Positions 1-7,102 of a stretch of 45,924 nucleotides of DNA are shown here, piece after piece. The stretch comes from JAWWPY01 sp964412845 (lineage in GTDB: Bacteria > Actinomycetota > Actinomycetes > Streptosporangiales > Streptosporangiaceae): contig CAYPQM010000033.1 of assembly GCA_964412845.1 (NCBI GenBank), forward strand, positions 1 through 45,924. Reading direction: 5' to 3'. The position numbers were made by a program, and so were the translations under genes. The stretch's first letter is position 1; every line of letters starts with the position of its first letter. Below the pieces are notes generated by a model. The model searched no databases, had not been told where the DNA came from, and worked only from the letters and a program-made list of their open reading frames with translations.

Positions 1-1
1 C

Positions 2-619
2 CCGGGGCTGCGGGTCAAAACCAACGGCGATTTCAGGACCGTCGATCTGACGGTCCGGCCGGTGACGGCAGGTCCCGACGCAGCCACCGAGCCGACCTTG
101 TTTCTGGTCATCTTTGAGGAATCGCCGCCGCCAGCACAGCAGCGGCCGGAAAAAGCCATTGCCGTAGATTCGGCGCAAGGCGTCGACGCGAGTGCCGTGG
201 ACGTCGATGCGCGGATTGCGGCGCTCAGGCAGGAACTGCTCGCCAAGGCGGGCGCGCCCCGCTTGTGGGCTGTAGTCGACGAGGCAGCACTGCGGCGTCC
301 GATCGGTGGCAGGGAGGTGATGCGATCGCAACTCGAGAGGCTGATCGAGGCGACCAGGGAGCCGAACATAACGCTCCAGGTCATGCCCTTCAGCGCGGGC
401 GGACATGCCGCCGAGGGCGGAGCGTTCACCATCATGCGATTCCCCGAGGTTGACCTGCCTGACGTGGTCTACCTCGAGCAGCTGACGAGTGCTCTCTACC
501 TGGACAAGCGCGACGACGTGGAAACGTACACCGAGGTCATGGAGCGTCTCAGTGTCGAGAGCGAGTCGCCAGAACACACCCTAGAGATCCTGAGCGGAAT
601 GCTTGAGGAAGTTACATAG
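2..619 (+). CDS. Chimeric CheR/PAS-type segment joined to DUF5753 module (5' partial)
   Basis: The frame is open from base 2, so the gene starts outside the window; the first in-window ATG (62) need not be a start. From about 140 residues before the stop onward the protein is a textbook DUF5753 module: RLWAVVDEAALRRPIGG, then a TLQVMPF strand and VVYLEQLTSALYLDK. DUF5753 normally forms the C-terminal part of actinobacterial XRE-type regulators. Here the preceding part (TVDLTVRPV, LFLVIFEESPPP, ARIAALRQELLAK) instead resembles the PAS/linker region of CheB-CheR fusion proteins, where ELxAK normally continues into EEYLQ. The switch lies near base 248 and the frame is kept. No XRE helix-turn-helix is visible. 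The gene is followed directly by DUF397, its usual partner. It may be a real recombination product or an assembly join at a short shared ELLAK-coding stretch. The DUF5753 call is firm; the CheR/PAS call is from memory of the family. Confidence 0.75.
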   Translation, partial: PGLRVKTNGDFRTVDLTVRPVTAGPDAATEPTLFLVIFEESPPPAQQRPEKAIAVDSAQGVDASAVDVDARIAALRQELLAKAGAPRLWAVVDEAALRRPIGGREVMRSQLERLIEATREPNITLQVMPFSAGGHAAEGGAFTIMRFPEVDLPDVVYLEQLTSALYLDKRDDVETYTEVMERLSVESESPEHTLEILSGMLEEVT

Positions 620-853
620 ATGAACACATACAACGGGATGTCCGCCGCTGAACTAGCCGATGCTCGCTGGCGGAAGAGCAGTGTGAGCAATTCACAGGGA
701 GCCTGCGTCGAGATGGCCAGGCTGGCCGATGGTGAGTTCGCCGTCCGTAACTCAAGGAACCCGGAAGGGCCTGCGCTCATCTACACGCAGGCTGAGATCG
801 CGGCGCTCATCGAGGGCGTCAAGCAAGGCGAATTCGACGATCTCCTGGTCTGA
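620..853 (+). CDS. DUF397 domain protein
   Basis: This 77-residue protein has the DUF397 core: ARWRKSSVSN near the N-terminus, then a single Cys, GEFAVRNSRNPEGPALIYT and a C-terminal acidic helix. The ATG directly abuts the TAG of the DUF5753 gene, which indicates translational coupling. DUF397 proteins are the small partners of XRE/DUF5753 regulators in actinomycetes, where many such pairs occur per genome (BldB and the WhiJ-associated proteins are the known relatives). The role here is inferred from that pairing only. Confidence 0.88.
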   Translation: MNTYNGMSAAELADARWRKSSVSNSQGACVEMARLADGEFAVRNSRNPEGPALIYTQAEIAALIEGVKQGEFDDLLV

Positions 854-860
854 GACCAGG
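844..860. other. 17-bp palindrome across the DUF397 stop codon
   Basis: CCTGGTCT and AGACCAGG flank a single G and cover the TGA at 851-853. In RNA this gives a 6-7 bp hairpin with a small loop but no following U-run. It may act as a weak terminator or 3'-end stabiliser, or be fortuitous. Confidence 0.35.
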
Positions 861-1009
861 CTGTCGCCGCGGCCCTGGCGGGCAGCCTGCCTGCCGGACG
901 CCGCGGGAAATGACCGCTGGCCGCCGTGTCCCTGCGCGACGCGGCGGCCAGCGCATGTCCGGGGGCAGGCCGCCTGCCCCCACCCAGGGGCACCGGCTAG
1001 AGTCCTCAG

Positions 1010-1789
1010 GTGATCCAGGGGCAGCAGGCCAGCCTCCCGCCGCTCACCAGGCGGCTGCTCGGCTGGGAGATCGTCATCGTCTTCGCCGTCTCGCTCGGTG
1101 CCAGCGGCCTGTACGCGATCATCCAGCTCATCGGGTCGCTCACCTCGACGAAGCCGCTCGGCAAACAGCAGGCCCTGCTCGTCGGGTCGCTCGCGCCCGG
1201 CCGTCCCTGGCTGGACCTGGCCCTGCAACTGGCCGGCATCCTCACCACGCTCGCCCCCGTCGCGCTGGTCTTCTACTTGCTGGCCCGGGAGAACGCGGGG
1301 CCGTCGGCGCTGGGGCTGGACACCCGGCACCTGGTCCAGGACCCCGTGCGGGGGGCCATCCTCGCGGCCCTCATCGGCGGATCGGGGCTCGGCCTGTACC
1401 TGGCCGCGTTCCACCTCGGCGTCAACCTCAACGTCGTGCCGGAGAACCTGCCCGCCGTCTGGTGGCGCATCCCCGTGCTGATTCTCGATGCGACCCAGAA
1501 CGGGATCGTCGAGGAGGTTCTCGTCATCGGGTACCTGCTGCGGCGGCTGGATCAGCTTCAGTGGACGCCGGCCAGGGCCATCGCGCTGAGCGCGGCCGTC
1601 CGCGGCTCCTACCACCTGTACCAGGGGTTCGGCGGATTCCTGGGCAACGCGACCATGGGCGTCATCTTCGCCCTGCTGTACCGCCGCTGGGGCCGGGTGA
1701 CCCCGCTGATCATCGCGCACGCGCTCATCGACAGCGTGGCGTTCGTCGGGTACGCGGCCCTGCACGGCCACGTCTCCTGGCTGCCCTGA
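1010..1789 (+). CDS. CPBP-family intramembrane metalloprotease (CAAX-like)
   Basis: The 259-residue, largely hydrophobic protein starts at GTG. It carries the CPBP/Abi motifs: E168-E169 in GIVEEVLVIGYLLRRL, His202 in RGSYHLYQG and His237 in IIAHALIDSV. These are the predicted glutamate and histidine active-site or metal residues of the family. The usual EExxxR motif is changed: the Arg position is Ile, with two Args later (LLRRL). I believe this variant is common among actinobacterial members. Membrane segments precede, include and follow the motifs. CPBP enzymes process prenylated or peptide substrates, but no substrate can be inferred here. The gene stands alone between the DUF397 gene and the assembly gap. 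Confidence 0.85.
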   Translation: MIQGQQASLPPLTRRLLGWEIVIVFAVSLGASGLYAIIQLIGSLTSTKPLGKQQALLVGSLAPGRPWLDLALQLAGILTTLAPVALVFYLLARENAGPSALGLDTRHLVQDPVRGAILAALIGGSGLGLYLAAFHLGVNLNVVPENLPAVWWRIPVLILDATQNGIVEEVLVIGYLLRRLDQLQWTPARAIALSAAVRGSYHLYQGFGGFLGNATMGVIFALLYRRWGRVTPLIIAHALIDSVAFVGYAALHGHVSWLP

Positions 1790-1852
1790 GCCCGGGCTTG
1801 GTTCGTGGACGGGAGCTGACAGAGCAGCAGCCGCCGACGTCCACAGACGAGC

Positions 1853-1952
1853 NNNNNNNNNNNNNNNNNNNNNNNNNNNNNNNNNNNNNNNNNNNNNNNN
1901 NNNNNNNNNNNNNNNNNNNNNNNNNNNNNNNNNNNNNNNNNNNNNNNNNNNN
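1853..1952. other. Assembly gap (100 N)
   Basis: The run is exactly 100 N, the usual placeholder for a gap of unknown size. It removes the 3' end of the YbaK-like gene on the minus strand. The true distance between the CPBP gene and that gene is therefore unknown. Confidence 0.99.
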
Positions 1953-2471
1953 CAGGACCGTGGCGCCGGGCAGCCGCCGCAGCATCCCGCCGGGGAGCGC
2001 GAGCTTCGAGCGCCGGACACCACTTCCGATCACGACCTGCGGCGCGGCGTCCACGGCGGCGTCCACGAAGACCGGCCAGCCGTCCGGCAGGCCGATCGGC
2101 GTGATGCCCCCGTATTCCATCGATGTCTCCGCGACCGCCACGTCGACCGGGGCGAACGACGCTTTGCGCACGTCAAGCTCACGGCGGACCAAGCCGTTGA
2201 CGTCGGCCCGGGTGGTGGCCAGTAGCACGCAGGCCGCGAACCGGGTGTCGCCGCCCCGCCGCCCGGCCACCACAACGCAGTTGGCCGACTCCGCCAGGGC
2301 GACTCCGTAGCGTGCGCAGAACTCGGCGGTGTCGGCGAGGTCCGGGTCGATCTCCGCGACTCGCACCGCGTCGGCCGGCAGCACGCCGTCCAGGCCCGCC
2401 AGGGCGGCGGCGACCGGCGGCGCGAGCAGGTCCGGCCGGGCCAAGGCGGCGACCAGATGCAGGCTCCCCAT
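1953..2471 (-). CDS. YbaK/EbsC-type aminoacyl-tRNA deacylase (3' end lost in gap)
   Basis: The protein has the YbaK/ProX fold signature: SANCVVVAGRR, then AACVLLATTRADVNGLVRR, the lysine-containing VRKASFAP, MEYGGITPIGLP, VFVDAAV and VIGSGVRRSKLALPG. Such trans-editing enzymes hydrolyse mischarged tRNAs (for example Cys- or Ala-tRNA-Pro) in the cytoplasm. The readable part stops at LPGATVL, next to the N-run; family members usually end within about 10-15 residues of this motif, so little is missing. The start is uncertain. ATG 2471 is chosen. GTG 2483 lies 7 nt after a TAGACT -10-like box and would suit a leaderless mRNA; GTG 2507 is also in frame. The gene is divergent from the amidase. Confidence 0.85.
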
Positions 2472-2582
2472 GCGCGTATCCACGTCGTGCAGTCTAGGAC
2501 CGGGCACCCGCGCGGTCGGACCATCGTCACTCTGAGCAGCACAAAGACGTCAAAACCTCACGTATACCTGGACTCTCCTGCG

Positions 2583-2588
2583 TATTAT
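2583..2588 (+). promoter_or_regulatory. -10-like box of a possibly leaderless amidase mRNA
   Basis: TATTAT ends 9 nt before the amidase ATG (2598), and no purine-rich ribosome-binding site lies in between. That spacing fits transcription starting at or just before the ATG, which is common in actinobacteria. No good -35 box is visible. Confidence 0.4.
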
Positions 2589-2597
2589 CCTGCCCCC

Positions 2598-4148
2598 ATG
2601 GCTGATCATGCTGCCGAGCCGGAGACCATCGGCGGCACGGGAGTCGACGCCAGGCACGCCACGGTCCCCGCGCTCCAGCACGCGATGGCGTCGGGCACGC
2701 TGACATCGGCCGGCCTCACCGAGTTCTACCTGGCCCGCATCGAGCGGCTGAACCCACGGCTGCGGGCGGTCATCCGGATCAGTGCCGATGTCGCCGCCGA
2801 GGCGGCGGCCAGTGACCGGATGCGCGGCGACGGCGCGGCCCGCGGCCCGCTCGAAGGCATCCCGGTGCTGGTCAAGGACAACATCGCGGCCCGCGGCCTG
2901 CCGGCCACGGCCGGCTCGCCCGCGTTGCTTGAGGCGGAGTCCGGTGATGCGTTCCTGGTCACCCGGCTGCGCGCGGCCGGTGCGGTGATCATCGGCAAGG
3001 CGAATATGTCGGAGTGGGCCAACTTCCGGTCCACCCACTCGACCAGCGGCTGGAGCACCCTGGGCGGCCAGGCCGCGAATCCGCATGCGCTGGACCGCAG
3101 CCCCTCGGGGTCCAGTTCCGGCTCGGGAGTGGCGGTGGCCGCGGGCCTGGCCCCGCTCGCGATCGGCACCGAGACCGACGGCTCCATTGTGTGCCCGGCC
3201 AGTGCGTGCGGGATCGTGGGCCTGAAGCCGACCCTCGGCCTGGTCAGCCGGTCAGGGATCGTGCCGATCTCGGCGGCGCAGGACACCGCCGGCCCGATGG
3301 CCCGCACCGTGGCGGATGCCGCGGCTCTGCTCAGCGTGCTGGCCGGCCCTGACCCGGCCGACCCGGTCACCAGCGGCGCGGCCGGCCGTCCTGGTGACTA
3401 CACGGCGTTCCTGGACGGCAATGCGCTGGCGGGCGCGCGGCTGGGTGTGTGGCGCGGCGGTTTCACCCCCGCGGGCCGGACCACGACCGCGGTCCTCGAC
3501 ACGGCGCTGGACCGGCTGCGCGACCTCGGCGCGGAATTGCTCGACCCGGTCGAGCTGCCGGGCGTGGATGACATCACCGAGTTTGAATTCGCCGCGCTGA
3601 TGCACGAGTTCAAGCGCGATCTCAACACCTACCTTGCGGCGCTTCCCGGCCGTCATCCAGCGAACCTCGGGGAGCTGATCACCTTCAACTCCCGGCACGG
3701 AAACGAGGTGCTGGGCTACTTCGGCCAGGAACTGTTCGAGCAGTCGGAGGCCACCAGCGGTGACCCAGCCGACCCGGCGGCCCGGGCGGCGCGGGAGACG
3801 GCGACCCGGCTCGCCCGGGCGTCACTGGATGGCCCGCTGGACGCGCACCGCCTTGACGCCGTGATCACCCTCACCGCCAATCCCGCCTGCCTGACCGATT
3901 ACGTGCTCGGTGATCACGATGTGTTCCATACCTCGGTGCCGGCGGCGGTGGCGGGATACCCCACGGTTTCCGTGCCGTGTGGCCATGTTTCTGGTCTGCC
4001 GGTGGGCCTGTCGTTCCTGGGATCGGCCTGGAGCGAGCCAACGCTGATCGCCCTGGCCCACGCGTTTGAGCTGGCGATCCAGGCCGGGCGGCCGCCGGGG
4101 CTGCGGGCGACTGCCGTGCCGGACATTGCTGCCGGAACACAGCGATAG
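2598..4148 (+). CDS. Amidase signature family protein
   Basis: The 516-residue cytoplasmic hydrolase carries the Ser-cisSer-Lys triad of the amidase signature family: Lys93 in VLVKDNIA, a cis-Ser at about 172 in the Gly/Ser stretch SPSGSSSGSG, and nucleophile Ser196 in GTETDGSIVCPA. GIVGLKPT follows, as expected. No GatB or GatC gene is adjacent and the C-terminal half differs from GatA, so this is a stand-alone amidase of unknown amide substrate rather than part of the Glu-tRNA-Gln amidotransferase. The start at 2598 is supported by the family N-terminus and the -10-like box just upstream; the frame is open further upstream, but that stretch does not look protein-like. mshC follows after 9 bp, so the two may be co-transcribed. 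Confidence 0.88.
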   Translation: MADHAAEPETIGGTGVDARHATVPALQHAMASGTLTSAGLTEFYLARIERLNPRLRAVIRISADVAAEAAASDRMRGDGAARGPLEGIPVLVKDNIAARGLPATAGSPALLEAESGDAFLVTRLRAAGAVIIGKANMSEWANFRSTHSTSGWSTLGGQAANPHALDRSPSGSSSGSGVAVAAGLAPLAIGTETDGSIVCPASACGIVGLKPTLGLVSRSGIVPISAAQDTAGPMARTVADAAALLSVLAGPDPADPVTSGAAGRPGDYTAFLDGNALAGARLGVWRGGFTPAGRTTTAVLDTALDRLRDLGAELLDPVELPGVDDITEFEFAALMHEFKRDLNTYLAALPGRHPANLGELITFNSRHGNEVLGYFGQELFEQSEATSGDPADPAARAARETATRLARASLDGPLDAHRLDAVITLTANPACLTDYVLGDHDVFHTSVPAAVAGYPTVSVPCGHVSGLPVGLSFLGSAWSEPTLIALAHAFELAIQAGRPPGLRATAVPDIAAGTQR

Positions 4149-4157
4149 CCTGCGCGT

Positions 4158-5534
4158 ATGGATTCCTGGCATGCCGCGATAGTTCCTGAACTGCCCGGAC
4201 GGGGGCCTGAGACGCTCGTGACCGACACCGCGACGGGCGAACTCGCGGTCGCGGCGGCCGGGCATGCGGCGACGATCTATGCCTGCGGGATCACCCCGTA
4301 CGACGCGACGCATATCGGGCACGCGGCTACGTTTCTCGCCTGGGACCTGCTGGTCCGGGCCTGGCGGGATGCTGGCCACGAGGTCAGCTACGTGCAGAAC
4401 GTCACCGACGTGGATGATCCGCTGCTGGAGCGAGCCACCCGTGACGGGGAGGACTGGCGGGCCCTGGCCGACCGGGAGATCGCCCGCTACCGCTCCGACA
4501 TGGCGGCGCTGCGGGTGCTGCCGCCGGCCCACCTGATCGGGGCGGTGGAGGCGCTGCCGGACATCGAGCGGTTCACCAGCCTGCTCGCCGACCGGGGGGC
4601 GCTGTATGACCTGGACGGGGACTTGTACTTCTCGCGGGCCTACGACGCCGGGTTCGGCTCGGTGTCGGGCCTGGATCCGGCGGCCATGGCGGTGCTGTCC
4701 GCGGAACGCGGCGGGGACCCCGGCCGGCCAGGCAAGAAGGATCCGCTGGACGCCCTGGTCTGGCTGGCCGGGCGGCCGGGTGAGCCGTCCTGGCCGTCCG
4801 TGTTCGGCCCCGGCCGGCCCGGCTGGCACGTGGAGTGCGCCGCGATAGCGACGCGGTACCTCGGCCCGGTGTTCGACATCCAGGCGGGCGGCACCGACCT
4901 GGTCTTCCCGCACCATGAGATGAGCGCCTCGCACGCCCGGGTGGCCCGGGGGGAGGGCGTGCCCGCGTTCGCCCGCCGGTACGCGCACGCCGGGATGGTC
5001 CGGCTGGGCGGGGAGAAGATGTCGAAGTCGCTGGGCAACCTGGTGTTCGTGTCGGCCCTGCTGGCCGACGGCACTGACCCGATGGCGATCCGGCTGGCGA
5101 TCCTCGCGCACCATTACCGGGATGACTGGGACTGGACCCAGCCGGGCCTGGCCGCCGCGGCCGGCCGGCTGGCCCGCTGGCGCACGGCGGTAGCCGTCGC
5201 GTCCGCCGGGCGGGTGCCTGAGCCGGCGTCGGCCGTCCCGGAGCGTGGGCCGGTCACGTCGCCCGTGCCGTCAGCGGAGTCCGTGCTCGCCGCGGTCCGC
5301 GAGCGGCTCGCCGACGACCTCGACGCACCTGGCGCGCTCGCCGCCGTGGACCGCTGGGCCGATGCCATCATCGCCGCGGAGCCAGCCGCCCCCGGCGGCC
5401 CGGACGATGCCGGGACCGGCGGCGGGGCTGCGCCGAGCCCGGCCGGCTCGCGCGGTGAGGTGGCCAGTCCCGCGCGCGCGTCCGGCGCGCTGGTCCGCGA
5501 CACCGTGGACGCGCTGCTCGGCATCGCCCTCTGA
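4158..5534 (+). CDS. mshC: Cysteine:glucosaminyl-inositol ligase MshC (mycothiol biosynthesis)
   Basis: MshC ligates cysteine to GlcN-inositol, the third enzymatic step of mycothiol synthesis in the cytoplasm. The protein is a class I cysteinyl-tRNA synthetase paralogue: YACGITPYDATHIGHA has the zinc-ligand Cys and HIGH motif (about residues 52-55), NVTDVDDPLLERA follows, WHVECAA and FPHHEMSASHA supply further zinc-site residues, and KMSKS lies near 286-290. The tRNA-binding C-terminal domain of CysS is absent. At 458 residues it is some 45 longer than typical MshC (about 410-415). The excess lies in two Pro/Ala/Gly-rich segments of the C-terminal helical domain, around PEPASAVPERGPVTSPVP and APGGPDDAGTGGG. 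In many actinomycetes mshC sits near a DNA-repair or YbaK-like gene, but here only the amidase is linked. Confidence 0.92.
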   Translation: MDSWHAAIVPELPGRGPETLVTDTATGELAVAAAGHAATIYACGITPYDATHIGHAATFLAWDLLVRAWRDAGHEVSYVQNVTDVDDPLLERATRDGEDWRALADREIARYRSDMAALRVLPPAHLIGAVEALPDIERFTSLLADRGALYDLDGDLYFSRAYDAGFGSVSGLDPAAMAVLSAERGGDPGRPGKKDPLDALVWLAGRPGEPSWPSVFGPGRPGWHVECAAIATRYLGPVFDIQAGGTDLVFPHHEMSASHARVARGEGVPAFARRYAHAGMVRLGGEKMSKSLGNLVFVSALLADGTDPMAIRLAILAHHYRDDWDWTQPGLAAAAGRLARWRTAVAVASAGRVPEPASAVPERGPVTSPVPSAESVLAAVRERLADDLDAPGALAAVDRWADAIIAAEPAAPGGPDDAGTGGGAAPSPAGSRGEVASPARASGALVRDTVDALLGIAL

Positions 5535-5696
5535 GGCTGCCCCGGACGGCAGCTAGCCTCCAGACTGGTCCGCACCCGGTGACACGGCATCCCCGGCGTG
5601 CTCGCTCGGTGCGGTAACTGGCGCGGTGACCATTGCGGCAAGCGCCGGCCGGCGGCCGCGTTCGGTGCGCCGCCATGTGCCTGTTGATGTCAGAGC

Positions 5697-5723
5697 GATA
5701 TCGTGATATCGACAAGTGATATC
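5697..5723 (+). promoter_or_regulatory. Three GATATC boxes upstream of the RHH-like gene
   Basis: GATATC starts at 5697, 5705 and 5718, and the last two share the longer GTGATATC. Each box is itself a 6-bp palindrome. They lie 29-55 bp before the ATG of a protein with a ribbon-helix-helix-like C-terminus. Such proteins commonly repress their own promoter through tandem short boxes. A possible -35 (TTGATG, 5684-5689) just upstream would place the boxes over the promoter. Autoregulation is inferred. Confidence 0.45.
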
Positions 5724-5751
5724 TAGCGGTTGCTCTCTTCCGGAGTCGATC

Positions 5752-6225
5752 ATGACTGAACCGCCAACGGATCCTGCTGCCTCGGCTGACCCGCCGCCGA
5801 CTCCGGATCCGGTCGAATTGCTGGTCCGCGCGGTGAGCCAGCTGGACCCTCCGGATCGGGACCGGGTGTTCGCCTGGCTACTGCGCAGGGACGCTGGCGC
5901 ACTGGCTGCGGCCGGGGCGCCGCCCGCGGCCGGCCCGACGCCAGCGGCCGGGCCGCCGCCTACCGCGCCCGACCCGGCCACCCGCCGCCGCGCGTTGTGG
6001 CTGGCTCACGAGGTGCAGTCGGTGCGGGCGTTGAATCAGGCCGATATCGCCTTCGGCCAGCGTGCCGCATCATCCGCGGCCCAGCAGATGGTCCCGGTGC
6101 GCTTCTCCACCGACCAGCACGCCCAGTTGCGTGAATGGTGCGCGGAGCACGGGTTCTCAATGGCGACCGTCATTCGCGGCCTCGTCGCCCGGTTCCTTGA
6201 TGGCCAGCTCCCGAACCGACCCTGA
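5752..6225 (+). CDS. Hypothetical protein with ribbon-helix-helix-like C-terminus
   Basis: ATG 5752 is chosen because CGGAG lies 7 nt upstream; 157 residues. Residues about 1-50 form a helical segment (VELLVRAVSQLDPPDRDRVFAWLLRRD). A Pro/Ala-rich linker (PPAAGPTPAAGPPPTAP) follows, then a helical part. The last 45 residues (VPVRFSTDQHAQLREWCAEH, then FSMATVIRGLVARFLDG) match the beta-helix-helix pattern of CopG/MetJ-type DNA-binding proteins. I do not recognise the full protein. The operator-like boxes upstream suggest a regulator, perhaps an orphan antitoxin-like one. A PIN-domain remnant lies just downstream on the opposite strand, but convergent orientation argues against a working toxin-antitoxin operon. 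Confidence 0.7.
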   Translation: MTEPPTDPAASADPPPTPDPVELLVRAVSQLDPPDRDRVFAWLLRRDAGALAAAGAPPAAGPTPAAGPPPTAPDPATRRRALWLAHEVQSVRALNQADIAFGQRAASSAAQQMVPVRFSTDQHAQLREWCAEHGFSMATVIRGLVARFLDGQLPNRP

Positions 6226-6239
6226 CGGCGGCTCCGGCA

Positions 6240-6381
6240 CACCTCGGCACGGCTGCGCATGGGCCGCTACGCGGCGTGCGTCGGCTAACAGTGTGAGGTC
6301 GGCCGGATCGCTGGTGAGCAGGATGTCGCCGGGCTCGGCCAGCAAGGCGGCGTGCCCGTCCACGATGTCGGCCGCTGCGGT
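6240..6381 (-). pseudogene. C-terminal remnant of a PIN-domain protein
   Basis: Read on the minus strand, the bases after the alkB-like stop encode TAAADIVDGHAALLAEPGD followed by ILLTSDPADLTLLADA. This is the typical last third of a PIN-domain nuclease: the D-VD-H helix, then LTSDPxDL with its acidic metal-site residue. No start codon or upstream two thirds exist in this frame, because the AlkB-like gene occupies that place. The frame stays open to 6157 without further similarity. It is best read as a decayed fragment of a VapC-like gene, probably cut off when the neighbouring gene arrived. Similarity is judged by eye. Confidence 0.55.
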
Positions 6382-7049
6382 CAGCGGACTCCGCGGGGGC
6401 GGAACTGGACGCTGATCCGCGGCCCGGTGGCCCGCGCGGTCTTGGGCACCGCGTGCTGCCAGGTGCGCTGGCAACTGCCGCCCATCACGATCAGGTCGCC
6501 GTGGCCGAGTTCGTGGCGCAGCGCCCGGCCGCCGGCGCGCGGCCGGAGCAGCAGCGCGCGGGGGCTGCCCAGCGAGAGGATCGCGACCATGGTGTCGGTG
6601 GTCGCGCCGCGCCCGATCGTGTCCCCGTGCCAGGCGACGCTGTCCCGGCCGTCCCGGTACAGGCAGAGCCCCGCGGTGCGGAACGGCTCACCGAGCTCCC
6701 GCTGGTAGTGCCCGCTGAGCGCCTGCCTGGCCGCGTCAAGCGCGGGATCGGGCAGGGACTGGCCCTCGGCGTAGAAGGCCAGCAGCCGGGGGACGTCGAC
6801 GACCCGGTCATACATCGGCCGTCGCTCGGCGCGCCACGGCACGCGGCGGAGCAGCCGGTCGAACAGTTCGGCGGCCCCGGTCATCCAGCCGGGCCGGACA
6901 TCGATCCAGGCCCCATCACTGAGGATCGTCCGCCGCAGCGATGCCCCGAGCGGCCCTGGTGCCGCCTCCTCGCCGAGGTCCAGCAGCGAGCCCTGCAGCG
7001 CCAGCCCAGGGGGACGCCCCCCTGGGACCGTCTGAGCTAGTCCGGCCAT
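6381..7049 (-). CDS. AlkB-like 2-oxoglutarate/Fe(II)-dependent dioxygenase
   Basis: AlkB enzymes oxidatively remove alkyl lesions such as 1-methyladenine and 3-methylcytosine from nucleic acids. The 222-residue protein has the Fe(II) facial triad: His141 and Asp143 in AWHGDTIG, and His199 in RTWQHAVPK. The 2-oxoglutarate-binding arginines follow in RISVQFRPR. SLGSPRALLLRPR and HGDLIVMGG are further family strands. Length matches the bacterial family. The ATG sits 7 nt after a TATACT box, so a leaderless mRNA is likely. No ada or alkA partner is adjacent. RNA demethylation is an alternative role that sequence alone cannot exclude. Confidence 0.88.
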   Translation of the reverse strand: MAGLAQTVPGGRPPGLALQGSLLDLGEEAAPGPLGASLRRTILSDGAWIDVRPGWMTGAAELFDRLLRRVPWRAERRPMYDRVVDVPRLLAFYAEGQSLPDPALDAARQALSGHYQRELGEPFRTAGLCLYRDGRDSVAWHGDTIGRGATTDTMVAILSLGSPRALLLRPRAGGRALRHELGHGDLIVMGGSCQRTWQHAVPKTARATGPRISVQFRPRGVR

Positions 7050-7055
7050 GTGTTC

Positions 7056-7070
7056 GAGTATAAACTACTC
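7056..7070 (-). promoter_or_regulatory. -10 box inside an inverted repeat upstream of the alkB-like gene
   Basis: On the minus strand TATACT (7062-7057) ends 7 nt before the ATG, the ideal spacing for a leaderless transcript. It is overlapped by an inverted repeat with arms GAGTA (7056-7060) and TACTC (7066-7070) and a 5-nt spacer. A repressor bound here would block RNA polymerase. No convincing -35 box was found. The region 7050-7090 is markedly more AT-rich than its surroundings. Confidence 0.5.
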
Positions 7071-7102
7071 ATCAAACACAGATTCGATAACAGTCACCGC
7101 CG

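Noticed and set aside
752..2023. Minus-strand open frame spanning the DUF397 and CPBP genes and the N-run
   Set aside because: It is continuous only because N codons do not create stops, and it opposes the CPBP gene, which has clear motifs.
5752..6381. A functional RHH-PIN toxin-antitoxin pair
   Set aside because: The PIN part is a truncated fragment without a start and is convergent with the RHH-like gene.
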